A stretch of DNA of 64,000 nucleotides. It comes from Cytophagaceae bacterium (GTDB lineage: Bacteria > Bacteroidota > Bacteroidia > Flavobacteriales > Flavobacteriaceae). Below the pieces are notes generated by a model. It was given only the letters and a program-made list of their open reading frames with translations. It ran no database searches and had not been told where the DNA came from. The position numbers and the translations under genes were made by a program. Of this stretch, positions 46,601 through 53,797 are shown in pieces (the stretch's first letter is position 1; each line of letters begins with the position of its first letter). Where the stretch lies: positions 1-64,000 of the forward strand of contig PALD01000033.1 of NCBI GenBank assembly GCA_002710685.1. The letters run 5' to 3'.

Positions 46601-47297
46601 TAAGGTCAAGGTCAAGGAACTGTGGGGTTTCTGCAAATAACCTAGGGTTGTTGAGCCTATAAAGTTCTTTGGGTTTGGTGACATAATTAAAATTGTTGTC
46701 ATAAAATGCAAGCGATTCATGGGCAATGAGGTCATACAGTGTGGGCCTGTACTTGCGGTTTATTACAGCCGTTGTGAGTATGGGTTCAAAGTCTTCAAGG
46801 GGATATTGCAGCAGCCTCTCGCTATCTTGCAGGGCCGCACGGTATGATTTTCTTATCTGCTCCAGTAAATAGGTGATGTCCCAGGTGTTGATATCATCTT
46901 TGTCCTTTATATCATCTTGCGCACGGTTGCTTATTTTCCACCGGTTCTGTTCATAATAGTCATAGAGCCATTTGGCCTTATAGGTCTCCAGGATGCTGTT
47001 GTGGGGATAGGGGAGTTCACCTATCGTTTCATTGACCTCTGCCAGAATCCTGTTGTTGCTGTTTTCTTCAATGAGCTGTATGAACTTCCAGCGATAGATT
47101 TTACCGCGTAGCAATGTGTTGTAATCCTTCTTTGAACCGGCCTTGCGTATGAGTGCATCTGTTTGTGCAAGGGCGCTCTCTATTTTTTTATTGACTTCAA
47201 GTGTATCAATTTTGGCCCAGGCTTTTTTAAATTGGTTATTTTGGCTGTAGCCAAAAAAGCTTATGCACATAACAAAGGCAAATAATATTCTTTTCAT
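40686..47297 (-). CDS. Alpha-2-macroglobulin-like protein with internal SusC-like plug module
   Basis: 2203 residues with a Sec leader ending FFGYSQNN. An N-terminal helical region (about 20-390) is followed by macroglobulin-like domains, including YIDRAIYRPGQKVYFKGVLL. At about 1220-1300 there is a carboxypeptidase-regulatory-like domain (GIVTDENGVPLPGVSVLIKG), then a TonB plug (about 1300-1420; LDEVVVVGYGVQEKKNLTG, VIVDGMPMELDDLDM) without any barrel. The A2M core follows, with thioester CAEQ at Cys1662 and a helical toroid. It probably traps proteases in the periplasm. At least five dispersed palindromes lie in it. Confidence 0.88.
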   Translation of the reverse strand: MKRILFAFVMCISFFGYSQNNQFKKAWAKIDTLEVNKKIESALAQTDALIRKAGSKKDYNTLLRGKIYRWKFIQLIEENSNNRILAEVNETIGELPYPHNSILETYKAKWLYDYYEQNRWKISNRAQDDIKDKDDINTWDITYLLEQIRKSYRAALQDSERLLQYPLEDFEPILTTAVINRKYRPTLYDLIAHESLAFYDNNFNYVTKPKELYRLNNPRLFAETPQFLDLDLTSNDSIYSKINALKAYQSLEKTNLNGDEPVYVHNVLERLKFVYANYQGKNTWPLYEAALKNLAKKYENKGTAAMVLLELATQYNRKGGVKMDDKNMDEAPYTREEINRLKKIKNGKYLLKYPDYHRRALTLVEQVIKEYPSTAFTQQAAALKKELTNPTLSIRSSKAVASNQAIRFFTEYKAMDSLYLSVYKIEEDQPANIHFKSIQDSSLQAILKRKPVYAGNFFLPKGDDLNNHSTELMIPGLDLGSYFIYATSPKMWPQDKFNYFTLKVTDIDGVIMTFNDTERIIVADRKSGKPIENLEVATFRNFPMQSSNLLFKGYTDAQGEIPVPKYHNIKRVPTITLQKEGDTTEIIEYASPQYHRDDDGRSLDSISKSLVYIDRAIYRPGQKVYFKGVLLLHYNDTTSVVPNEYVTVYVDDANGNEIQEIRLKTNEYGSVSGEFTLPKTTMTGDFDIYVDEDYEEDSVFWDTAWDFDYQTTSFKVEEYKRPTFEVAFDEIKETYTPGDSVTIHGGATSFMGAKLVELPVAYTINRKQFDGRWYYSATEEVQIANDTIFTDVNGDFEIAFKIQDTLSQEKNTFYQYTIDATITDVSGETRSSNTGFKISKNNLRANLMVDALAKIGQELHIKVETINLNGFSTPAKGTIKIYKKIAPSRVVNKRLWQAPEIQTISESDFAQAFPSEPYFDEGDSSNWQYGELVHESTFETQGAFSKELHVSRGWASGEYSLELNVDTEGGASAEAIKTFSIIDPKETKLPDNKVFAYNILNDELSRDEPLQLELLTGYASLPLKVRMYDGQKTIFKKDLDLHGKRVLTIPFPESSTNRFMLQVIGFKDGQWITENPVINLPETKGNKLVLGTKTFRNKIRPGLDEQWSFMVKNEDGSTPDAEILASMYDASLDQFTQKDWETYTGFNRGYRGYDFPHVRVQGNDILNFNKNGNYWFNPNTNSIWTRFDRLYDYGFDFGDPNSSEYRTYLAATVTKRNIKIEGNTKGIVTDENGVPLPGVSVLIKGTDVGTQSNFDGEFGLNTSSGDVLVFSYIGYTDQEVMSNRDNNIHLMLQASNESLDEVVVVGYGVQEKKNLTGAVSSVTIENNALNDILAGRVAGVQASKTEVIASAPSSIRIRGMSSLTGDKNLLVIVDGMPMELDDLDMNSSNISTINVLKDAAATSLYGARGANGVLIITTKNALEEVAQVETRKNLDETAFFFPHLTANKNGEFSIDFTSPEALTQWKLRLLAHNKKWETGYLENTVVTQKDLSISPNAPRFLREGDKITLKAKVTNLTAEPMNGIAQLQLFDALTMETIDDKLGNKKSSTTFTIAAKNSTSVSWELNIPDGVEAVTYKVLAKAGNFTDGEENSLPVLTNSLLITESKSLFVRGGKSQTVTLEQLRDNTSPTLKNHKFTLEYTSNPVWFAIQSLPYLMEFPHECAEQTFARLYANSLGAHILNSNPKIAGVFKAWEENGDKLTNLEKNAELKSIILAETPWLRDAQSDAEKKQRIAQLFDLKKLATEQQEILKKLENQQLDNGAFPWFSGGSPNLFITQHILAGLGHLHKLGVEIDAETLEYSAIQYLDSDLLSRFAQHEKSSRDEAGFYKNPALLHYLYARSFYLKEHPFNEQLSRIAGKTMEFHKTAWSQNSNYKNALLALIASRMGDKAFAKKILTGLKESAVQSSENGMYWKTTTSNWWWYDAPIETQALFIEAFSEITEDTKTIEELKIWLLQNKRTNSWQTTKSTTEAIYALLLQGEDWLPIANRTKFTVGTEKMDMEDLATAKKETATGYLKKDWDKTEITPAFAKVTVKNNNEQPGYGGVYWQYFENLDKVQPDANGKLSVDKEVFVTTTTGSGKKLKQISTETPIKIGDLVTVRLTLRTDVDMDYVHVKDMRASGLEPTEVLSEYKYQDGTSYYQSTRDAATNFFFDQLKKGTYVVEYTLRANNAGTFSNGITTIENMYAPEFGGHTQGLTVKIDE
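44373..44388. repeat. Perfect 16-bp palindrome CGCTTCCGCGGAAGCG
   Basis: Inside the alpha-2-macroglobulin gene; same sequence as 18914-18929. It encodes SAEA in the minus-strand protein. Confidence 0.85.
47239..47256. repeat. 18-bp palindrome TTTTGGCTGTAGCCAAAA
   Basis: Lies in the signal-peptide codons FFGYSQNN of the alpha-2-macroglobulin. The same type occurs at 41274-41289, deep in the gene. Here the codons of the common flavobacterial FFGYSQ leader could explain it by chance. Confidence 0.6.
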
Positions 47298-47407
47298 TAA
47301 AAAAAGTTTTGGATAAGTTGCAATACAAGCAATGCATTAAGTTAATAATTAGAAATAATTTTAATGGCCTGTTTTTTGTTTAGATTTAGCCCCTAAGGAA
47401 ATATTAT

Positions 47408-48364
47408 ATGAATAAACTTTTGATTCTCTTGTTGCTGCCCGCTTGTCTTTTTGCTCAATCGGCAAAATATAAACAGGCCGTAGCGCTCTTTGATCAAGAA
47501 AAGTACGGTCAGGCAAAACCTCTTTTTGCGGCATTGCTCAAAGACAACCCAGATGACGACAAGGCCCGAGAATACATGGGGGATATCGTGGCACAGGCCA
47601 AGGACTGGGAAGGCGCCTCAGAATATTATGAAGTCCTGGTAAAAAAACATCCTGAAAATGCCAACTATCACTTTAAATATGGCGGTTCACTGGGCATGCT
47701 AGCCCTGTCTGTCAACAAGTTTAGGGCATTGACCATGATTGATGATATCAAGGAGCATTTTGGCAAAGCGGCAGAACTTGACCCTACTCATATTGAGGCC
47801 CGCTGGGCACTGGTTGAATTCTATTTGCAACTCCCGGCCATCGTGGGCGGCAGTGAGAAAAAGGCACAAAAATATGCTGATGAGCTCATGAAGCTCTCCC
47901 CTGTGGATGGATACCTGGCCAACGGTTATATCGCAGAGCATTATGACCGGGATAATGAAACCGAGCGTTTTTATAAAAAAGCCGTTGAGATAGGCCGTTC
48001 ACCCCACACCTATGAAAAACTTACTGAACATTATGAGAAAAAGGGAAATCCAGAAAAGGCCCTTGCCACCGCCCAGGAGTCGCATGCACTCAATGAGTAC
48101 AACCTCACAAATTATCAAATAGGCCGCATCACGGCAGAGTATAATTTAAAATCAGAGTTGGGCATCACAAGCCTCAAGCGCTTCATTAAAAACCATACGG
48201 TAAAGGACCGCGTGCCCCTTGACTGGGCGTATTTGCGCCTTGCCCAGATTTACAAGAACATGGGCAACAAGGCCAGCGCGACCCACTACATAGACATGGC
48301 CTTGTTGCAACGGCCTGATTTTGAAGAGGCCCTTGATGAAAAAGAACAGATCAAGAAGCTCTAG
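47408..48364 (+). CDS. Exported TPR-repeat protein
   Basis: 318 residues with a leader ending ACLFAQ. At least five tetratricopeptide-like repeats follow (for example ALFDQEKYGQAKPLFAALLK, a repeat starting DWEGASEYYEVLVKKHPENA, ALATAQESHALNEYN and WAYLRLAQIYKNMGNKASAT). It should be a periplasmic or membrane-associated adaptor. It lies divergently next to the alpha-2-macroglobulin gene but has no clear functional link. Function unknown. Confidence 0.85.
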   Translation: MNKLLILLLLPACLFAQSAKYKQAVALFDQEKYGQAKPLFAALLKDNPDDDKAREYMGDIVAQAKDWEGASEYYEVLVKKHPENANYHFKYGGSLGMLALSVNKFRALTMIDDIKEHFGKAAELDPTHIEARWALVEFYLQLPAIVGGSEKKAQKYADELMKLSPVDGYLANGYIAEHYDRDNETERFYKKAVEIGRSPHTYEKLTEHYEKKGNPEKALATAQESHALNEYNLTNYQIGRITAEYNLKSELGITSLKRFIKNHTVKDRVPLDWAYLRLAQIYKNMGNKASATHYIDMALLQRPDFEEALDEKEQIKKL

Positions 48365-48455
48365 TGTTTTTGCGTTTGTGCCCCGCAGCAAGCAACTTGT
48401 CCTGCTGCCTGCTTTTTGCACACGGGTTTGTACCGTGCAGGATGCTACTGTAATT

Positions 48456-48469
48456 GCTTTCGCGAAAGC
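48456..48469. repeat. Perfect 14-bp palindrome GCTTTCGCGAAAGC
   Basis: Intergenic copy between the TPR gene and mpl, not under any codon constraint, which supports an element independent of protein coding. The rest of the 167-nt spacer (48365-48531) shows only weak hairpins. Confidence 0.85.
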
Positions 48470-48531
48470 TATCTTAAAATCATCTTTCATTCAGGGGCAA
48501 TGCCTAAATTCGTAGCCACAACAACTAGCAT

Positions 48532-49884
48532 ATGAAGATCCATTTTATCGCCATAGGTGGTAGTGCCATGCACAATCTGGCCATTGCATTGAAAGAGAAG
48601 GGGTATAGGGTATCAGGAAGTGATGACATCATCTTTGAACCCTCAAAATCCAGGTTAAAGCACCATGGCCTGCTGCCTGTTGAATATGGATGGTTTCCTG
48701 AGAAGGTGACCCATGACCTGGATGCCATTATCCTGGGCATGCATGCAAAACCAGATAATCCAGAGTTGTTAAAGGCGCAGGAGCTGGGGGTGACCATCTA
48801 TTCCTATCCAGAATTTTTATATGAGCAGTCTAAAGACAAGACCCGTGTGGTGATAGGTGGTTCTCATGGTAAGACCACGATTACTTCCATGATATTGCAC
48901 GTGCTGCACTATCATGACCGCGAGGTGGATTATATGGTGGGGGCACAGTTGGCGGGATTTGATAACATGGTGCATCTCACCGAAGAAAATGATTTTATCC
49001 TGCTTGAAGGTGACGAGTATCTGTCATCGCCCATTGACCGCCGTCCAAAATTTCATCTCTATCATCCACAGATTGCCTTGATAAGCGGCATCGCCTGGGA
49101 CCATATCAATGTCTTTACCACCTATGAGGACTATGTAGAGCAGTTTGAGATATTTGCAAACAGCATTTCGCCGGGAGGCATACTTGTTTACAATGAAGAA
49201 GATGCTGAGGTAAAGCGTATCGCCGAAGCAGCGGTGGGCCCCACGAGAAAACATGGTTACGTCACGCCAAAGTTTACCGTTGACAATGGAGAAACCCTGC
49301 TGGAAACCCCAGAAGGCCCTATGCCTATTTCGGTTTTTGGAAGGCATAACCTCAATAACCTGGCTGGAGCCAAATGGATTTGCCAGCATATGGGCATTGA
49401 TGAGGATGATTTTTATGAAGCCATCGCCAGTTTTGAAGGTGCATCAAAAAGGCTGGAGAAAATAGGGGAAACAGCAAGTAACATCGCCTTTAAGGATTTT
49501 GCCCATTCACCATCAAAGGTAAAGGCCACTACCGATGCAGTCAAAGACCAGTATCCCGGGCGCAAATTGATAGCCTGCCTGGAACTGCATACCTACAGCA
49601 GTTTAAATGCAGGGTTTTTAAAGCAGTACAAAGGTACGCTTGATGCCGCCGAAGAGGCGGTGGTTTTCTACTCACCAGAGGCGCTTGAGATCAAGAAGCT
49701 TGCCCCTGTCTCAAAAGAGCAGATAGCAAGTGCCTTTGACCGGGAGGATTTGATCATATACACCCGGCCAGAGGATTTTAAGGAATACCTTTTTGGCCTA
49801 AAGCCAAAAAACACGGCAATCCTCTTGATGAGCAGTGGTAATTATGGCGGGCTTGACTTTGATGAGGTAAAACACATTCTCTAA
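48532..49884 (+). CDS. mpl: UDP-MurNAc:L-Ala-gamma-D-Glu-meso-DAP ligase Mpl
   Basis: 450-residue Mur-ligase of peptidoglycan recycling that attaches a recovered murein tripeptide to UDP-MurNAc. It has the N-terminal Rossmann start HFIAIGGSAMHNLAIALK, the P-loop GGSHGKTTITSM and the block LLEGDEYLSSPIDRRPKF, which separates Mpl from MurC. Length is normal. A palindrome (49790-49810) encodes FGLKPKN near the C-terminus. It ends in a 70-nt convergent spacer with DUF1569. Confidence 0.93.
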   Translation: MKIHFIAIGGSAMHNLAIALKEKGYRVSGSDDIIFEPSKSRLKHHGLLPVEYGWFPEKVTHDLDAIILGMHAKPDNPELLKAQELGVTIYSYPEFLYEQSKDKTRVVIGGSHGKTTITSMILHVLHYHDREVDYMVGAQLAGFDNMVHLTEENDFILLEGDEYLSSPIDRRPKFHLYHPQIALISGIAWDHINVFTTYEDYVEQFEIFANSISPGGILVYNEEDAEVKRIAEAAVGPTRKHGYVTPKFTVDNGETLLETPEGPMPISVFGRHNLNNLAGAKWICQHMGIDEDDFYEAIASFEGASKRLEKIGETASNIAFKDFAHSPSKVKATTDAVKDQYPGRKLIACLELHTYSSLNAGFLKQYKGTLDAAEEAVVFYSPEALEIKKLAPVSKEQIASAFDREDLIIYTRPEDFKEYLFGLKPKNTAILLMSSGNYGGLDFDEVKHIL

Positions 49885-49957
49885 TCCCTATTCTTGTGAT
49901 TGTTATAAATGGATTCTGGAAGGTTTACCATTTTTGACTGGGGTTATGGTGTATAAC

Positions 49958-50395
49958 TCATGCCCCAAACTGCTTTAAATGATGGTCTAGGTGCTTGTAT
50001 TGCATTTGGCCACATTGTTCCTGGGTAAAATTTCCAAAAGCAGGATGGTTATATTCTGCCGCCTTTTGTGCCCTAAAAGCATCGATTAGCATTAGCAATT
50101 CATTTTTCTCATGGTCAAAATCCTTGTCCTCGACCACTTTAAAACCTTTTGCGGTGGGCATTCCCTTGCGCCATGGCTTATCATTGTAGATTGATTTTTT
50201 AAAAAGCCATTGCAGGAGGATATTTGGCTTAAAGCCAAAATCTTTTTTACCCAGTATCACTTCAAAGGGTTTTTTACAATGGCAGAGCATCTGGCCTACA
50301 TTCATTTTCCCCCATGTCGCGGTAGATTGTGGGGTGAGTTGTGCAATGCGTTCAACGGTCTCATTATAAGTGGGTTGTTCATGCAGGTTTTTCAT
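49958..50395 (-). CDS. DUF1569 (DinB-like fold) protein
   Basis: 145 residues with the DUF1569 pattern MNVGQMLCHCKKPFEVILG and a C-terminal QMQYKHLDHHLKQFG. The family shows a DinB-like helical bundle with conserved His residues that may bind a metal. A palindrome (50223-50239) encodes FGFKPNI. It stands alone on the minus strand between mpl and radC. Function unknown. Confidence 0.83.
   Translation of the reverse strand: MKNLHEQPTYNETVERIAQLTPQSTATWGKMNVGQMLCHCKKPFEVILGKKDFGFKPNILLQWLFKKSIYNDKPWRKGMPTAKGFKVVEDKDFDHEKNELLMLIDAFRAQKAAEYNHPAFGNFTQEQCGQMQYKHLDHHLKQFGA
50223..50239. repeat. 17-bp palindrome TTTGGCTTAAAGCCAAA
   Basis: Inside the DUF1569 gene; close relative of the intergenic copy at 30277-30293, which differs only in the centre. 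Confidence 0.85.
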
Positions 50396-50458
50396 GAGAA
50401 AGCGGTGTGTGGTGATGATTTTAAAAATACATTTTTTATTTTTATTGAAAGCCTAGCC

Positions 50459-51160
50459 ATGTCTGAAGCCATCGATAAATTATCAATCAAGAACTGGTCG
50501 CTTGACGACCGCCCCCGTGAAAAGTTACTGCAAAAGGGAAGGACTGCCCTGAGCAACTCAGAGCTGCTCGCCATTTTACTGGGTTCTGGTAGCAGGGATG
50601 AGAGTGCCGTGGCCCTGGGGCAGAGAATACTTGCTTCGGTCAACAACAACCTCAATGAACTGGGCAAGCAGGAAATCAATAAATTGATGAAGTTCAAGGG
50701 TATAGGCGAGGCCAAGGCGATTACCATTGCTGCCGCGCTGGAGCTGGGCCGCCGCCGCCGTGCAGAGGAGGCCATGGAGAGAAAGAAGATTTCCAGCAGC
50801 AGGACGGCTTATGATATACTACAGCCCATCATAGGTGATTTGCCCCATGAGGAATTCTGGATCATCTATTTGAACCATGCCAACAAGGTCCTCAACCTGG
50901 GGCAGGTAAGCAGGGGTGGGATGACTTCTACGATCGTGGACGTAAGACTTATCATGCGCCGCGCACTTGAGGAGGGTGCCACGGCCATCGTGCTGGCGCA
51001 CAACCACCCATCAGGTACATTGAAGCCCAGTCAGGATGACATCAAGATAACGACAAAGGTCAAGAAAGCGGCAAACAGCCTGGACATACGTGTGCTTGAC
51101 CATCTTATTGTGACCGAAAAGAGCTATTTTAGCTTCGCAGATGAAGCACTTATCCAGTAG
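50459..51160 (+). CDS. radC: RadC-family JAB/MPN protein
   Basis: 233 residues: an N-terminal helix-hairpin-helix region (LMKFKGIGEAKAITIAAALE) and a JAB/MPN metalloprotease-fold domain with HNHPSGTLKPSQDD (two His and Asp for the metal). The role of RadC is not settled despite its name. The start MSEAIDKLSIKNWSLDDRPRE at 50459 fits homologues; the frame opening at 50210 crosses the DUF1569 gene. The next gene starts 22 nt downstream. Confidence 0.92.
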   Translation: MSEAIDKLSIKNWSLDDRPREKLLQKGRTALSNSELLAILLGSGSRDESAVALGQRILASVNNNLNELGKQEINKLMKFKGIGEAKAITIAAALELGRRRRAEEAMERKKISSSRTAYDILQPIIGDLPHEEFWIIYLNHANKVLNLGQVSRGGMTSTIVDVRLIMRRALEEGATAIVLAHNHPSGTLKPSQDDIKITTKVKKAANSLDIRVLDHLIVTEKSYFSFADEALIQ

Positions 51161-51182
51161 CTTTGCAAAAGCAAAATCTTTT

Positions 51183-52487
51183 ATGCTCCTAGTCTACACC
51201 CACAAAATAACTTCGCGGCTTAGATACACCTTTAAACAGGTATGTACGGCAATCCTGGGCATACCGGTTAAATACACCACTGCCGTGGATGAGTTCATCG
51301 TGCATGATGGCCTCAAGGTATCCTATACCACAAAGCCACTGGGCAAGGAGCTGCACATTAAAAGCCAGGAGGTGCTTTTTGAACAGGGGATAACAGATTT
51401 TGAAGTCAATGTACAGGACTGGGACGGTGTACAGTGCTTTTTTCCGGCAGGGACTAAAAGTGCGATACCCTATGATATTTTTGCGGCAGCTTTTGTATTG
51501 TTGAGCAGGTATGAAGAATACCTCCCGCATGTAAAGGATGAAAACGGCCGTTTTCCGGCAACTGAAAGCCTTGCCCATCAAGAAAAATTTCTCACTAGAC
51601 CGGTGATCGATATGTGGGCATTGAGGTTTAAGGAGGTTCTACAAACGGCATATCCTGACTTTATATGGCCCAAAAAAGAATTTGACATGCGTGCCCTTAT
51701 TGATGTGGAGCAGGCGTATGATTTTTATGCCACGGGAATAATGCGGAAGTTGGGCGGTATCGTCAAGGATATTGCCGGGCTCAGGTTTTCTAGGTTGTTC
51801 TTGAGGCTAAGGGTTGATTTTGGGCTGAGGAAAGATCCTTATGATACCTTCAGCTGGTTGATCAATGTACAGAAGCATGCCAAGAGAAAGTTTATCTATT
51901 TCTTTCAACTGGGTGATTATTCTACGTATACCACCAATATACGGTTCAACAAGAAATCATTCAGGGAATTGATCAAGACCGTGGGAGACTACTCTGACAT
52001 TGGGCTGTTGCTTTCGCGCGAAGCGTTAAATGATGCACGGCAGCTCAAGATTGAAAAACAGCGCATCACCGGGATCACAAACAAGCCGCTGGAGTCAGTG
52101 CGCTGTACTAGCCACATGACCTCATTGCCTTTGCATTACCGTGAGATGGTTGCCCAGGAGGCCTATAATGATTATAGTATGGGGTATCCTGATACCCTGG
52201 GGTTCAGGGCCAGCACCTGCACGCCCTTTTTATTTTATGACCTGGATTATGAAAGCCCCATGCCGTTGATGGTACACCCCGTCTGTGCGCAATCTGGAGT
52301 TTTTGAAAGTCATGTTATCAAAGAGGCAGAGCTTAACAAGGGGCTCGATATTTTTCTGGAAATGCTAGAAACGGTAAAAGGTCTCAACGGGCATTTTATC
52401 TTTAGTTTCAAGAACAAGTCTTTTACGGGCAAGGGAGATGATGAGGGGCAGTGGAAACAATTTTTTAGACAACTCGTCCATGAATAA
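51183..52487 (+). CDS. Polysaccharide deacetylase-family-like protein
   Basis: 434 residues from ATG 51183 (MLLVYTHKITSRLRY), a start shared with flavobacterial homologues from memory. The N-terminal part contains DIFAAAFVLLSRYEEYLPH, and the C-terminal half looks like a NodB-type deacetylase barrel (DYSDIGLLLSREALND, MGYPDTLGFRASTCTPFLFY). The metal-binding HxxxH of active NodB enzymes is not obvious. It may act on cell-surface glycans or be inactive. An in-frame ATG at 51141 would overlap radC and is less likely. It overlaps the HAD gene by 8 nt. Confidence 0.8.
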   Translation: MLLVYTHKITSRLRYTFKQVCTAILGIPVKYTTAVDEFIVHDGLKVSYTTKPLGKELHIKSQEVLFEQGITDFEVNVQDWDGVQCFFPAGTKSAIPYDIFAAAFVLLSRYEEYLPHVKDENGRFPATESLAHQEKFLTRPVIDMWALRFKEVLQTAYPDFIWPKKEFDMRALIDVEQAYDFYATGIMRKLGGIVKDIAGLRFSRLFLRLRVDFGLRKDPYDTFSWLINVQKHAKRKFIYFFQLGDYSTYTTNIRFNKKSFRELIKTVGDYSDIGLLLSREALNDARQLKIEKQRITGITNKPLESVRCTSHMTSLPLHYREMVAQEAYNDYSMGYPDTLGFRASTCTPFLFYDLDYESPMPLMVHPVCAQSGVFESHVIKEAELNKGLDIFLEMLETVKGLNGHFIFSFKNKSFTGKGDDEGQWKQFFRQLVHE

Positions 52488-53172
52488 ACTTAGTGGTATA
52501 AAGCATATTTTCTTTGACCTTGATCATACCTTATGGGATTTTGACAAGAACAGTGCGCTTGCCTTTGAGAGCATTTTTGTAAAAAACAAGATCGACATAT
52601 CAGTTGATGAGTTTCTTGAGGTCTATATACCCATCAATACTCAATACTGGAAAATGTACCGGGAGTCCCGCGTCACCAAAGAACAGTTGAGGTATGGCCG
52701 GTTGAGCAAGGCATTCAAGTCTTTGCAGCGGGAGATTGATGACCATTTGATCAACCGCCTCTCTGATGATTACATTGACCACCTCCCGCACCATAACCAT
52801 CTTTTTGATAATACCGTTGAGGTTCTGGAAGGCCTTAGCAAAAATTATGTGCTGCACATCATTACTAACGGATTTGAAGAGGTACAAACGCTCAAGCTCA
52901 AGAACTCTGGGATTGAGAAGTATTTTGCGACCGTGACCACCAGTGAAAGCGTGGGTGTAAAAAAACCAAACCCAAAAATATTCAAGGCCGCCATGCGTAG
53001 TGCCGGTGCGCTTTATAGCGAAAGCTTGATGATAGGGGATACCTATGAGGCAGACATCGTGGGCGCACTAGCGGTGGGCATGAGGGCCATATGCTTTAAC
53101 TACCACAAGGATAAATTGGCCGATGAAATATTGGTCATCGATAAATTGATCGAGCTTCAGCGATACATCTAG
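52480..53172 (+). CDS. HAD-superfamily hydrolase, YjjG-like
   Basis: 230-residue haloacid-dehalogenase fold phosphatase. Motif I is FFDLDHTLWDFD (nucleophile Asp13, acid/base Asp15), motif II is HIITNGFEEV, motif III Lys is in VGVKKPNPKIF, and motif IV is IGDTYEADIVGA. The sequence order and length match YjjG-type nucleotidases, which dephosphorylate pyrimidine nucleotides; the exact substrate is not proven. It is coupled to the preceding deacetylase-like gene by an 8-nt overlap. Confidence 0.9.
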   Translation: MNKLSGIKHIFFDLDHTLWDFDKNSALAFESIFVKNKIDISVDEFLEVYIPINTQYWKMYRESRVTKEQLRYGRLSKAFKSLQREIDDHLINRLSDDYIDHLPHHNHLFDNTVEVLEGLSKNYVLHIITNGFEEVQTLKLKNSGIEKYFATVTTSESVGVKKPNPKIFKAAMRSAGALYSESLMIGDTYEADIVGALAVGMRAICFNYHKDKLADEILVIDKLIELQRYI

Positions 53173-53248
53173 TATTTAACTTCTTAACCTGCAATAAACC
53201 CCCAGCCTCCCCGTTTTTTTCTTAAGAACTTCATAAATCCCCTATATC

Positions 53249-53797
53249 ATGAAGCTTAGGATCATTCCCTTTATCCTGTTTTTCTGCCTTGTGTCCATTT
53301 CTTGTGTAAAGGATGTAGACTTTGATCAAGCTGATGAAATCTATCTTGAGAATGAATTTGAAACAGACCTTGTCTATTTTACGCTCAACACATCAAATTT
53401 TGTGGATGCTGATAGCAATGCTGTGGTGGATACCCTCGTGACCCAAACTACAAACCTTGAATTTCTTGATGATGATTTTATCCAGGAAAACCTGGTGGAG
53501 ATAGCTCTTGAACTGCGGTATGACAACACATTCCTGCAATCTTTTGAGAATGAAGCTGTTTTTTTGAGCAGGAACAATCAAGAACTCTACAATATAACAT
53601 TTACGGTCAGTGGCAGTCCTGACGGCAGCGTGGTCACGACCCAGTTTAAAGATACCCTGCGTGGGGCAGAGCTAGAACGTTTCAAGCGTTCCATAAAGTT
53701 AAAAGTGTCAGCGGCAATTGAGCAGGATGGAGACCCCATAGAGGGCAATTTGGATTTTAGGTCAAAGGCCTATTATAGATTCCTGTTTGAACAATGA
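53249..53797 (+). CDS. Uncharacterised lipoprotein, first gene of an envelope cassette
   Basis: 182 residues with a lipobox (VSISCVKDVDF; Cys19). The rest is beta-rich and acidic, with Asp/Glu-rich N-terminal stretches. No known domain recognised. Its stop overlaps the start of the outer-membrane protein gene by 4 nt (ATGA), so the two are translated together and the lipoprotein may decorate or assist the barrel. Function unknown. Confidence 0.75.
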   Translation: MKLRIIPFILFFCLVSISCVKDVDFDQADEIYLENEFETDLVYFTLNTSNFVDADSNAVVDTLVTQTTNLEFLDDDFIQENLVEIALELRYDNTFLQSFENEAVFLSRNNQELYNITFTVSGSPDGSVVTTQFKDTLRGAELERFKRSIKLKVSAAIEQDGDPIEGNLDFRSKAYYRFLFEQ

